Shown: positions 36,308 through 44,747 of the stretch, piece by piece
How the letters are laid out: each line of letters opens with the position of its first letter
Numbering within the stretch: the stretch's first letter is position 1
NCBI RefSeq assembly: GCF_018861125.1
Contig: NZ_JAHKQN010000035.1
Location: forward strand, 124,001 to 188,000
Reading direction: 5' to 3'
From: Cellulophaga baltica
GTDB lineage: Bacteria > Bacteroidota > Bacteroidia > Flavobacteriales > Flavobacteriaceae
DNA: 64,000 nucleotides
Made by a program: the position numbers and the translations under genes
The notes under the pieces: generated by a model
The model's database searches: none
What the model saw: the letters and a program-made list of their open reading frames with translations, nothing else
Told to the model about the DNA's origin: nothing

Positions 36308-36670
36308 CTAATTATATTGATTAGTTGCCAACAAAACTAAAGTACATGCAACTTCAACTTCTATTCCCTGCTTTTCTAATAAATTATAAAACTCAACATT
36401 CTCTGTTCTAGGGTTAAAGATCACTCTTTTAGGTTTTAAGTTTAAAATATCATCATAAATATAAACCTGCCTTTTGGGATTTAAATATAAAGTAACTGTA
36501 TGTATATTTTGTAAATCGGTAAAATTGGTTTTAATTTGTACTGAACCTATTTTACCTTCTTTTAAACCGTAAGCTTCGGTCTTGATAGAATTTTCTACGA
36601 GCCTTTTCACAGCAATATTACTGTACCTTTCTGGTTTTAATGAAGCCCCTATAACGAGTGTCTTTGGCAT
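36308..36670 (-). CDS. CoA-binding (YccU-like) protein
   Basis: A 120-residue single-domain Rossmann protein. I start at the ATG at 36670 because MPKTLVIGASLKPERYSN is the conserved N-terminus of this family; an upstream in-frame ATG would add 25 atypical residues. FNPRTENVEFYNLLEKQGIEV is the second conserved segment. Family members bind CoA or a related nucleotide, but no reaction is known. Confidence 0.85.
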   Translation of the reverse strand: MPKTLVIGASLKPERYSNIAVKRLVENSIKTEAYGLKEGKIGSVQIKTNFTDLQNIHTVTLYLNPKRQVYIYDDILNLKPKRVIFNPRTENVEFYNLLEKQGIEVEVACTLVLLATNQYN

Positions 36671-36822
36671 TATATCGAATTTGATGTTAAAGTTTGTTAA
36701 TAATTGAAAGTTTTTAAAATAATTTACGTCTATTAGCCGTATCAAAGATATTTATAATTTTGTCGTTAATGCTGTATTTTTATAGTTAATGGTTAGTGTT
36801 TAGTGCACATTATCGATAATTA

Positions 36823-36850
36823 AAAACCCTGATGGAAACATCAGGGTTTT
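36823..36850 (-). terminator. Intrinsic terminator after fabH
   Basis: A perfect 12-bp stem (AAAACCCTGATG, 36823-36834, with CATCAGGGTTTT, 36839-36850) with a 4-base loop, 24 bases after the fabH stop. Confidence 0.85.
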
Positions 36851-36874
36851 ACTTTTTTATAAACAGGCTGTTAT

Positions 36875-37885
36875 TTACCATTTAATAATAGCGCTACCCC
36901 ATGTAAAGCCACTACCGAAAGCAGCTAACACTACAGTATCACCTTCTTTTACCCTGCCTTGCTCCCATGCTTCTGTTAAAGCTATCGGAATTGAAGCTGC
37001 AGTTGTGTTTCCATAATTCATAATATTATTAAACACTTGATCGTCTTTTAAACCAAATTTCTTTTGAATGAATTGAGATATTCTAAGGTTTGCTTGGTGT
37101 GGCACCAACAAATCAATATCAGTAGCCTCTAATTTATTAGCTTTTAAACCTTCAACAATTACCTCACTAAAACGAACTACTGCATTTTTAAATACAAATT
37201 GCCCATTCATATGCGGTAAATATGATTCATCATTTGGATCATTATCTGCAATAATATCACTAACCCATCTATTACCCATCCCTGGAGCAAGCAATGATAA
37301 TTCTTCAGCATGTTGCCCTTCAGAATGTAAATGCGTAGATAAGATACCTTTTGAAGTATCTTCTTCTCTACTTAAAATAGCCGCACCTGCACCATCACCA
37401 AATATTACGGATACTGCACGACCTCTTGTAGTCATATCTAACCCGTGAGAGTGAACTTCAGAACCAATAACCAATATGTTTTTATACATACCACTTTTAA
37501 TATATTGATCCGCTACAGATATACCATAAATAAAACCTGAACATTGGTTTCTCACATCAAGAGCACCTACAGTTTTTATTCCTAAATCTCTTTGCACTAA
37601 AACTCCTGGCCCAGGAAAATAATAATCAGGACTCAATGTTGCAAAAACTATAAAGTCTATATCATCTTTATCTATCCCAGCACGCTCAATGGCAACTTTA
37701 GCAGCTTTTACACCCATTGAAGTTGTAGTATCACCATCACCTTTTACAACATGGCGTCTTTCTTTTATACCAGTTCGCTCCTGAATCCATTCATCATTGG
37801 TATCCATTACCTTTGATAAATCATCATTGGTAACTACGTTTTCTGGCACATAATGCCCTAATCCTATTATTTTTGAATTATACAT
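36875..37885 (-). CDS. fabH: Beta-ketoacyl-ACP synthase III
   Basis: It starts fatty acid synthesis by condensing an acyl-CoA with malonyl-ACP. The 336 residues include the Cys-His-Asn triad: cysteine in VRNQCSGFIYGIS, histidine in LVPHQANLRIS and asparagine in NYGNTTAASIP. It is not next to plsX, rpmF or other fab genes, so it may be a second, specialised synthase III rather than the main housekeeping copy. Substrate preference is not readable from sequence. Confidence 0.92.
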   Translation of the reverse strand: MYNSKIIGLGHYVPENVVTNDDLSKVMDTNDEWIQERTGIKERRHVVKGDGDTTTSMGVKAAKVAIERAGIDKDDIDFIVFATLSPDYYFPGPGVLVQRDLGIKTVGALDVRNQCSGFIYGISVADQYIKSGMYKNILVIGSEVHSHGLDMTTRGRAVSVIFGDGAGAAILSREEDTSKGILSTHLHSEGQHAEELSLLAPGMGNRWVSDIIADNDPNDESYLPHMNGQFVFKNAVVRFSEVIVEGLKANKLEATDIDLLVPHQANLRISQFIQKKFGLKDDQVFNNIMNYGNTTAASIPIALTEAWEQGRVKEGDTVVLAAFGSGFTWGSAIIKW

Positions 37886-38024
37886 ATATTTTTTTTCTGA
37901 GTTCTATTGAGATGATTTCTACTAAAACTACAAATTAAATAAATTTTTAATGGCGCAATTTAAGTAATATTATAGATATTAAAGTCTACTTGCCTAAATT
38001 GAAATAACACAGAAGCATCTATTT

Positions 38025-39335
38025 TTAACGTAAATACTGCTTAAAGCTATTTACCTCAACTTTAGCCTTTAAATCGTGCAACAGATTAAATAACCCAAAA
38101 AACGTTCTATTCATATATAAAAAATGAGTTGATCCACGGTTACCATTCATTTTTCTAATTTGATTATCTTGAGAGTAGCGCTGACTTAAATCTGCAATTT
38201 TCTCCCAAAAATTATCAGAACCAAAATCAAAATTTTCTTCATTAAATGGTGATGTAAAGAGTGTCAGCATTTCTTTAAAAAGTGCTTTGAAGAATTTTAA
38301 TTCAGAAGGTGAGTCTGTTTCCATTAATATTTCAAGCTCATATAGTTTATCCATAAATTTAGCATCATCTTCAATAACTTCTTTTTTTGCTAATTCAAAA
38401 TATGGAATATAAAACTCGTCCGGAATTTCTTTTATACAACCAAAATCTATGGCTATTAAACTTTCTTTTTCACTCACTAAAAAGTTTCCAGGATGTGGGT
38501 CTGCATGAACTTTACGAAGACCATGAATCTGATACATGTAAAAATCCCATAAAGCTTGTCCTAATTTACTTCCAGTAGCTTCATTAAAATCTGTTTTAGT
38601 AAACTCGCTTAAATGAACACCATTCATCCAATCCATCGTAATGATTCGCTCACTAGAATACTCAGGATAGTAATTAGGAAACTCTAAATTTGATATTACA
38701 GCACAAGCTTTGGTTATTTCTTGGCTTTGTTTCATTTCAAGCAGGTAATTGGTTTCTTCAACAAGCTTGTTTTCTACTTCTTTAAAATACTTATCAGAAT
38801 CTTTACCTTGTAGGTTAAACATTTTTATAGCGATTGGCTTTACAATAGCTAAATCACTTGAAATACTTTCCGCAACTCCAGGGTATTGAATTTTCACCGC
38901 TAGTGCTTTCCCGTTTTTGGTTGCCTTATGCACCTGGCCTATACTCGCTGCATTTATAGAATCTTTTTCAAAAGTATCAAAAACCTCATCAGGGTATTGC
39001 CCTTGGTATTTTTTAAATGTTTTACGAACTAATGGCGCTGAAAGTGGTGGTACAGAAAATTGCGCTAATGAGAATTTTTCAACATAAGCAGCTGGTAACA
39101 AGTTTTTTTCCATACTCAGCATTTGCGCTACTTTAAGCGCACTACCCTTTAAACTTTTTAAGCCATCATAAATATCACCAGCATTATCCTCGTTAAGCTC
39201 ATCTTTATTTAGCTCAGGATTTACAATTTTTTTACTATAATACTTTACGTAATTACCACCTATTTTAACTCCTGTTTTCACAAGTTTACCGGCTCTTTCT
39301 ATCTTTCCCGTAGGGATTTTATCTAATGTCTTCAT
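38025..39335 (-). CDS. ABC1/AarF (UbiB-like) atypical kinase
   Basis: A 436-residue protein of the ABC1/UbiB family. The atypical kinase core is visible: an N-terminal KxGQ-like segment (LKVAQMLSMEKNLLP), AINAAS-type loop in NAASIGQVHKA, lysine in LAVKIQYPGVA, and catalytic motifs VHADPHPGNF and LIAIDFGCIKE. Family members support quinone or lipid metabolism. It lies 25 bases after a TetR-like gene and is probably controlled with it. Confidence 0.9.
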   Translation of the reverse strand: MKTLDKIPTGKIERAGKLVKTGVKIGGNYVKYYSKKIVNPELNKDELNEDNAGDIYDGLKSLKGSALKVAQMLSMEKNLLPAAYVEKFSLAQFSVPPLSAPLVRKTFKKYQGQYPDEVFDTFEKDSINAASIGQVHKATKNGKALAVKIQYPGVAESISSDLAIVKPIAIKMFNLQGKDSDKYFKEVENKLVEETNYLLEMKQSQEITKACAVISNLEFPNYYPEYSSERIITMDWMNGVHLSEFTKTDFNEATGSKLGQALWDFYMYQIHGLRKVHADPHPGNFLVSEKESLIAIDFGCIKEIPDEFYIPYFELAKKEVIEDDAKFMDKLYELEILMETDSPSELKFFKALFKEMLTLFTSPFNEENFDFGSDNFWEKIADLSQRYSQDNQIRKMNGNRGSTHFLYMNRTFFGLFNLLHDLKAKVEVNSFKQYLR

Positions 39336-39360
39336 TGTAACGGTATCTAATTAAACAGAA

Positions 39361-40020
39361 TTATGCGAAGTTTTCTTTATACAAAAACTTACCAAAATCA
39401 ATTAAGCTATCTAAAGGTGTATTTTCAAAAACATCAAATACTGTATTTACAGATTTTTCAATGGCCACATCAGTTTTCTCAAATGCAGGACTTGAATCAT
39501 CCATCCAAAATTTTAAAAGAAATAAAAATTGAAACCAAGCACCTTCAGAAAACACTTTAGGATTCTTTTTTGTCAGTTTGAAATTCTTATCTGAGTTACC
39601 ATCATTAATTAATTCTGTGGCAAATGTTTTTATATGACCTCTTAAGCCTTTTAACTGACTTAAGTTTTTTAATAAGTTTTTATGCTCTTTTAGAGTAAAA
39701 AGCACATAACTCCTATTCATAGTAAGCAACTCAAACATTGAGAAATAAAATGTAAGCATCTTATCTTTATTTGAATAACTATCATAATCATCACTAGTGA
39801 CAATTAAACTATGGGTATTGGTATAAAACTTTTCCCAAATTGCCGTTTGTATTGTTTCGATTGATCCGAAGAATTTATAAAATTCTTCTTCCTTAATCTC
39901 ATTGCTTTTGCAGAATTTATAAATTGATTTAGGAACAGTTTCATGTTCTAAAACATAATCCATATACATACCAATTATAACATCATCGGTAAGTTTTTCT
40001 TTTTGTGATTTTTTAGCCAT
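39361..40020 (-). CDS. TetR-family-like regulator
   Basis: A 219-residue all-helical protein. Residues 10-60 fit a TetR-type helix-turn-helix (YKFCKSNEIKEEEFYKFFGS followed by IETIQTAIWEKFY), though the recognition helix is less canonical than usual. The C-terminal ligand domain is of unknown specificity. It is the first gene of a pair with the ABC1 kinase, and a strong near-palindrome lies 66 bases upstream of its start codon, a likely operator. Confidence 0.78.
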   Translation of the reverse strand: MAKKSQKEKLTDDVIIGMYMDYVLEHETVPKSIYKFCKSNEIKEEEFYKFFGSIETIQTAIWEKFYTNTHSLIVTSDDYDSYSNKDKMLTFYFSMFELLTMNRSYVLFTLKEHKNLLKNLSQLKGLRGHIKTFATELINDGNSDKNFKLTKKNPKVFSEGAWFQFLFLLKFWMDDSSPAFEKTDVAIEKSVNTVFDVFENTPLDSLIDFGKFLYKENFA

Positions 40021-40082
40021 GATCTTTATTTTTAATAGGTTAAAACATAATAAAAGTAGTATGCTACACTAAAGTTAAGGTT

Positions 40083-40116
40083 AAAAAAACGTATTCCGTT
40101 ATACGAAATACGTTTT
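40083..40116. promoter_or_regulatory. Near-palindrome upstream of tetR (operator or hairpin)
   Basis: AAAACGTATTcCGT (40086-40099) pairs with ACGaAATACGTTTT (40103-40116) across a 3-base centre with one mismatch. The symmetric dyad of about 31 bases suits a dimeric TetR-type repressor. It could also fold as an RNA hairpin ending in a T run on the minus strand. Confidence 0.45.
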
Positions 40117-40336
40117 AACAACAACTTATATAATATTGAGTATAGAAAGATTTTCTTTTTCATAGCAACCTCTATCTAACCATATTATGATATAAAACTA
40201 CACTTTTGTTTAACTATTTCCTAAAAAAATTAAACAAAAATATTAAACTAGAGTAAATTGTATAAATTGTCAGACAATTTTAACTCAAACAGAAAAATTA
40301 GGGTCTCAATCAGTGCTTTATGTCAGTTTGTCACTT

Positions 40337-40351
40337 TACCATACAATGGTA
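40337..40351. promoter_or_regulatory. Candidate operator TACCAT-ACA-ATGGTA upstream of htpG
   Basis: A perfect inverted repeat with 6-base arms and a 3-base spacer, 53 bases before the htpG start codon, followed directly by a run of T residues. It is in promoter position, but dyads of this size also occur by chance. Confidence 0.3.
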
Positions 40352-40404
40352 TTTTTTTTGACTACTAGCAAACCATATTAATAAATTAAAATTTTAAATT
40401 ACAT

Positions 40405-42294
40405 ATGGCTACAGGTAAAATTAATGTGTCGGTAGATAATATATTTCCATTAATAAAGAAATTCTTATACAGCGATCACGAAATATTTTTAAGAGAGTTG
40501 ATTTCTAATGCCACAGATGCTACTTTAAAATTAAAGCATTTGACATCAATTGGTGAAGCTTCTGTTGAGTACGGGAATCCGGTTATAGAAATAAAGGTTG
40601 ATAAAGAAGGGAAGAAAATCCATATTATTGATCAAGGTCTAGGTATGACCGAAGACGAAGTAAAAAAATACATAAACGAAGTAGCATTTTCTGGTGCAGA
40701 AGAGTTTTTAGATAAATATAAAGACACTGCTAAAGATTCTGGTATTATCGGTCACTTTGGTTTAGGTTTCTATTCTGCATTTATGGTTGCAGAAAAAGTA
40801 GAAATAATTACTAAGAGCTTTAAAGATGAGCCTGCCGTACATTGGTCTTGTGATGGTTCTCCTAATTTTGAATTAGAAGCTTCTGATAAAACTGAAAGAG
40901 GTACTGAAATTGTATTACACGTTGCTGAAGATTCTACTGAATTTTTAGAAGATAATAGAATTAGCGAGCTTTTAACGAAGTACAATAAGTTCATGCCAGT
41001 TCCTATAAAATTCGGAACTAAAACAGAAACATTACCAAAACCTGAAGGCGCTAAAGAAGAAGATGAAGCTCCTACACAAGAGGTTGATAATATCATTAAC
41101 AACCCTAATCCGGCTTGGACAAAACAACCCTCTGAATTAGAAACTGAAGATTATCAAAATTTCTACAGAGAATTATATCCAACACAGTTTGAGGAGCCTT
41201 TATTCCATATTCACTTGAATGTAGATTACCCTTTTAACTTAACAGGTATCTTATATTTCCCAAGGTTAACTAATGATTTAAATTCTCAAAAAGATAGAAT
41301 TCAACTGTATCAAAATCAAGTTTACGTAACTGATAATGTTGAAGGTATTGTTCCTGAATTTTTAATGATGTTACGTGGTGTAGTTGATTCACCAGATATT
41401 CCATTAAACGTTTCTCGTTCGTACTTACAAGCTGATGGTGCTGTTAAAAAAATATCATCATACATTACTAGAAAAGTTGCTGATAAACTTGCCTCTTTAT
41501 TTAAAAACAATAGAGAAGATTTTGAAGCAAAATGGAATGATATTAAAATAGTTATTGAGTACGGTATGCTTTCTGAAGATAAGTTCTTTGACAAAGCTGA
41601 TAAGTTTGCTTTATACCCAACGGTAGATGGTAAGTTTTTCACTTTTGAAGAATTACAAGAAAAGCTTAAAACAAACCAAACTGATAAAGATGATAAATTA
41701 GTTATTCTTTATGCTTCTGACAAAGAAGCTCAACACAGTTATATTGAAGCTGCTAAAGCTAAAGGATATGAAGTATTACTTTTAGATTCTCCAATTATTT
41801 CGCACTTAATGCAAAAATTAGAGACATCAAAAGAGAACATTTCTTTTGCTCGTGTAGATGCGGATCATATAGATAATCTAATCAAAAAAGATGAAGAGCA
41901 AATTTCTAAGTTATCTGATGAAGAAAAAGAGACTTTGAAAAAAGAATTGGAAGAGACAATTACAGACAAAACCTTTACAGTTCAATTAGAAGCTATGGAC
42001 AGCGAATCTTCTCCATTTACCATTACAGAACCTGAGTTTATGCGTCGTATGAAAGAGATGCAACAAACCGGCGGTGGCGGCGGAATGTTTGGAATGGATA
42101 ACATGCCAGAAATGTATAACCTAATTGTAAACACAAACAGTGATTTAGTGTCTGAAATATTAAATACTAAAACAGCTAAGAAAAAAGAACGATTAATAAA
42201 TCAATCTTTAGATTTAGCTCGTTTATCAAAAGGACTATTAAAAGGTGAAGAACTTACGAACTTTATCAAACGCAGTTACGAGATGGTAAAATAA
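40405..42294 (+). CDS. htpG: Molecular chaperone HtpG (bacterial Hsp90)
   Basis: An ATP-dependent dimeric chaperone of 629 residues, normal for HtpG. The N-terminal GHKL ATPase shows LRELISNATDATLKL, DQGLGMTEDEV and HFGLGFYSAFMVAEKV. The middle domain has the catalytic-loop arginine region VDSPDIPLNVSRSYLQ. The C-terminal dimerisation domain ends in NFIKRSYEMVK. A strong terminator follows. Confidence 0.97.
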   Translation: MATGKINVSVDNIFPLIKKFLYSDHEIFLRELISNATDATLKLKHLTSIGEASVEYGNPVIEIKVDKEGKKIHIIDQGLGMTEDEVKKYINEVAFSGAEEFLDKYKDTAKDSGIIGHFGLGFYSAFMVAEKVEIITKSFKDEPAVHWSCDGSPNFELEASDKTERGTEIVLHVAEDSTEFLEDNRISELLTKYNKFMPVPIKFGTKTETLPKPEGAKEEDEAPTQEVDNIINNPNPAWTKQPSELETEDYQNFYRELYPTQFEEPLFHIHLNVDYPFNLTGILYFPRLTNDLNSQKDRIQLYQNQVYVTDNVEGIVPEFLMMLRGVVDSPDIPLNVSRSYLQADGAVKKISSYITRKVADKLASLFKNNREDFEAKWNDIKIVIEYGMLSEDKFFDKADKFALYPTVDGKFFTFEELQEKLKTNQTDKDDKLVILYASDKEAQHSYIEAAKAKGYEVLLLDSPIISHLMQKLETSKENISFARVDADHIDNLIKKDEEQISKLSDEEKETLKKELEETITDKTFTVQLEAMDSESSPFTITEPEFMRRMKEMQQTGGGGGMFGMDNMPEMYNLIVNTNSDLVSEILNTKTAKKKERLINQSLDLARLSKGLLKGEELTNFIKRSYEMVK

Positions 42295-42316
42295 ATTGAA
42301 TTCATCAATTTAAAGC

Positions 42317-42349
42317 AAGCCACACTATTCATTTAGTGTGGCTTTTTTA
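42317..42349 (+). terminator. Intrinsic terminator after htpG
   Basis: An 11-bp stem (AAGCCACACTA, 42317-42327, with TAGTGTGGCTT, 42334-42344) and 6-base loop followed by a T run, 23 bases after the htpG stop. Confidence 0.88.
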
Positions 42350-42395
42350 TTTACAGAAAGTTAGTATCTTTCTGCAAACAACCTATAACCTACCA

Positions 42396-43700
42396 ATGAA
42401 TAACGATTACCGTAGTCCTGCTTTTAAAAAATGGTTAGATAAATTACAACAAGAAAGTTGGCAGCTTGAATTAATTATATCAGGGTTTGCTATTTATGCT
42501 TTAATATTAGCATATGACCCCATTAATGTTGCTTCATTAAAAGCAAAAGAAATGGATCTTGATTTTTTAGACTTGCTATGGAAAATTATTGGCTCAATAT
42601 GGAGTATTTTAACTTTTAACCTAATATTACATGTAATTTTCAGAGGTTTATGGATTGGTGCAGTAGGCTTAAGATATGTTTCAGGCGATATTGATTACAA
42701 GACTTTAAATTACACCGATAAATTCACATTTTATTTAAAAAAGAAAATAGGTTCTTTTGACAAGTATATTGGAGAGTTAGAAAAGTATTGTAGTATTCTT
42801 TTCGCTATATCTTTCTTACTAATATTTTATGTTCTAGCGTTCTTTATATTTCTTTTCGTAATACTTTCCGTTTCATATTTTTTAATTGATAACTCACATA
42901 TATCAGAAAATATATGGGCTCTAGTACTTTTTAGCATAACTCTGTGCATCTACATATTTTTATCTTTTGTAGTATTTATAGACTTTATTGGTCAAGGAAT
43001 TTTAAAAAAGAATAAGTTGATTGCTAAAATGTACTTTCCAATTTACTGGTTATTCAGTTATTTAACTTTATCTTTTTTATATAGACCATTGGTTTACAAT
43101 TTCTTAGATAACAAATTTGGAAAAAAATTAATGTTTGTTTTAATCCCACTATATTTAATAGTTTCCTTGTTAGATAACATAAACTTTAAACAATCCAATT
43201 ATTTAAATGATAATCAAGTATCATGGGAAAGCTATTCGAACCCAAGAAACTACGATGATCTACTTTCAAAAAATGAAGATTTCATACAAATTGCCTCCAT
43301 CCCGTCTAAAGTTATAAATACTTCATATTTAAAGGTTTTCATTTTATATAAAGAAGAAATAGAAGACCAAATTTTTAAAACTAATAAATCTGTTAAGCCT
43401 GAAATAGATTTAAGAGGAATTGATTTTGGTATAGACAACTCAGAAAATCACAAAAAAGAAAGTGAATACTTAGATACATTTAGCAAAATATATTCAATTA
43501 AAATCGACACACTTCAATTCTCTACTGAGTACACTGTTACAACAGATAAACACAAAAGACTCGGTTTTGAAACGTATCTAAATATTAGAAATTTACCAGA
43601 AGGCAAACATATACTACGTATTTTAGCACCACCAAATGATTCTACCAGAGTAAAGAATGATACTTTAGTGACTATTCCTTTTTGGCATTTTAAAGATTAA
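42396..43700 (+). CDS. Integral membrane protein of unknown function
   Basis: A 434-residue protein that I do not recognise. I start at the ATG at 42396 (MNNDYRSPAFKKWLDKL) because the next in-frame start upstream lies inside the htpG terminator. Hydrophobic segments suggest about five membrane spans: around residues 30, 70, 130-160, 180-200 and 230-250. The C-terminal 170 residues are hydrophilic with beta-like pattern. It is followed after 5 bases by a DoxX-like gene. Confidence 0.72.
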   Translation: MNNDYRSPAFKKWLDKLQQESWQLELIISGFAIYALILAYDPINVASLKAKEMDLDFLDLLWKIIGSIWSILTFNLILHVIFRGLWIGAVGLRYVSGDIDYKTLNYTDKFTFYLKKKIGSFDKYIGELEKYCSILFAISFLLIFYVLAFFIFLFVILSVSYFLIDNSHISENIWALVLFSITLCIYIFLSFVVFIDFIGQGILKKNKLIAKMYFPIYWLFSYLTLSFLYRPLVYNFLDNKFGKKLMFVLIPLYLIVSLLDNINFKQSNYLNDNQVSWESYSNPRNYDDLLSKNEDFIQIASIPSKVINTSYLKVFILYKEEIEDQIFKTNKSVKPEIDLRGIDFGIDNSENHKKESEYLDTFSKIYSIKIDTLQFSTEYTVTTDKHKRLGFETYLNIRNLPEGKHILRILAPPNDSTRVKNDTLVTIPFWHFKD

Positions 43701-43705
43701 CAGTT

Positions 43706-44065
43706 ATGCAATACCCTTTTCACTTATATATTATGGCAACTATATACGTATTTGCTGGTATTATGCACTTTATAAAACCAAAAACGTATTTACGAATTAT
43801 GCCTAGATTTTTACCTAAGCACAAGTTACTTGTTGCATTAAGTGGTTTAGCAGAAATTATTTTGGGTATTGGATTGTGTTTTTCAAGCACAAAAAACTTA
43901 GCTATTTACGGTATTATTGCTATGTTGGCTGTATTTTTATTAGTTCATTTTTATATGCTTTCAGGTAAAAAAGAAAGTGCTGGTATTCCTAAATGGATTT
44001 TAATTCTACGTGTTCCTTTACAATTTGTACTTATGTATTGGGCCTATTGGTACTTACAATATTAA
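43706..44065 (+). CDS. DoxX-like small membrane protein
   Basis: A 119-residue protein with about four membrane segments. The start IYVFAGIMHFIKPKTYLRIMP and LSGLAEIILGIGLCF match the DoxX/DoxD-like family found in many bacteria. Function in most members is unknown; some are tied to redox stress or quinone chemistry. Confidence 0.82.
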   Translation: MQYPFHLYIMATIYVFAGIMHFIKPKTYLRIMPRFLPKHKLLVALSGLAEIILGIGLCFSSTKNLAIYGIIAMLAVFLLVHFYMLSGKKESAGIPKWILILRVPLQFVLMYWAYWYLQY

Positions 44066-44111
44066 ATTTCAATTCTCTTTTTAATTTCCTCTAAGTTTTT
44101 ACCTTTATCAG

Positions 44112-44747
44112 ATGAAGGTAATCTCAACAAATATTGGAACATCTACAACCATTAAATGGAATGGCAAAGAAGAACAAACTGGTATATACAAATACCCAAC
44201 TAACAAACCTTTATTTTTAAATACAGAAGATGTTGATAATGATACTGTAATTGACAGAAGGTATCATGGCGGTGTAAATAAAGCTTGCTATTTATATGCT
44301 GCAGAGCAATATGATTACTGGAAAAACTTATACCCAAATTTAGATTGGAACTGGGGTATGTTTGGCGAAAACCTTACTATTAAAGGTCTCGATGAATCAA
44401 CACTAAGAATTGGTGATGTATATGAATTAGGTTCTGCTTTGGTTCAAATTACACAACCCAGAGAACCTTGTTATAAATTAGGCGTAAGGTTTCAAGATCA
44501 AAAAATAATAAAACAGTTTGTACAACACAATTACCCAGGCACATATATTAAAATATTAGAAACCGGTACTGTAACTATTGGTGACACTATGCTTTTAAAA
44601 ACACAATCAACTAACGCGTTAACTATTCACCAATATTATGAGTTTTTGTTTGCTAAAGAAAAAGACCAACGTACCATACGACTTATTTTAGAAAATGATG
44701 CTTTACCTAATTACAAAAAAGAACGCGTGAAAAATTTGCTTAAATAA
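44112..44747 (+). CDS. MOSC-domain protein (YiiM-like)
   Basis: A 211-residue MOSC-domain protein, related to the C-terminal domain of molybdenum cofactor sulfurases. The family residues are present: DRRYHGGVNKACYLYA, WGMFGENLTIKG and the cysteine in ITQPREPCYKLGVRF. YiiM-type proteins use molybdenum cofactor to reduce hydroxylated compounds. The next gene starts at the base after its stop codon. Confidence 0.9.
   Translation: MKVISTNIGTSTTIKWNGKEEQTGIYKYPTNKPLFLNTEDVDNDTVIDRRYHGGVNKACYLYAAEQYDYWKNLYPNLDWNWGMFGENLTIKGLDESTLRIGDVYELGSALVQITQPREPCYKLGVRFQDQKIIKQFVQHNYPGTYIKILETGTVTIGDTMLLKTQSTNALTIHQYYEFLFAKEKDQRTIRLILENDALPNYKKERVKNLLK

Larger units (their letters stand above)
40021..40404. 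promoter_or_regulatory. Divergent promoter region between tetR-abc1 and htpG
   Basis: No gene is visible in these 384 bases. Two inverted repeats are described separately. A minus-strand TATTTTTG (40235-40242) matches the -7 consensus and could serve the tetR side. On the htpG side TTTG near 40327 followed by TATTTTTT near 40351 is a poor match. I found no CIRCE-type heat-shock element. Confidence 0.4.

Noticed and set aside
42336-42395. Longer N-terminus for the membrane protein after htpG
   Set aside because: The start would lie inside the htpG terminator hairpin; the ATG at 42396 gives a sensible protein.
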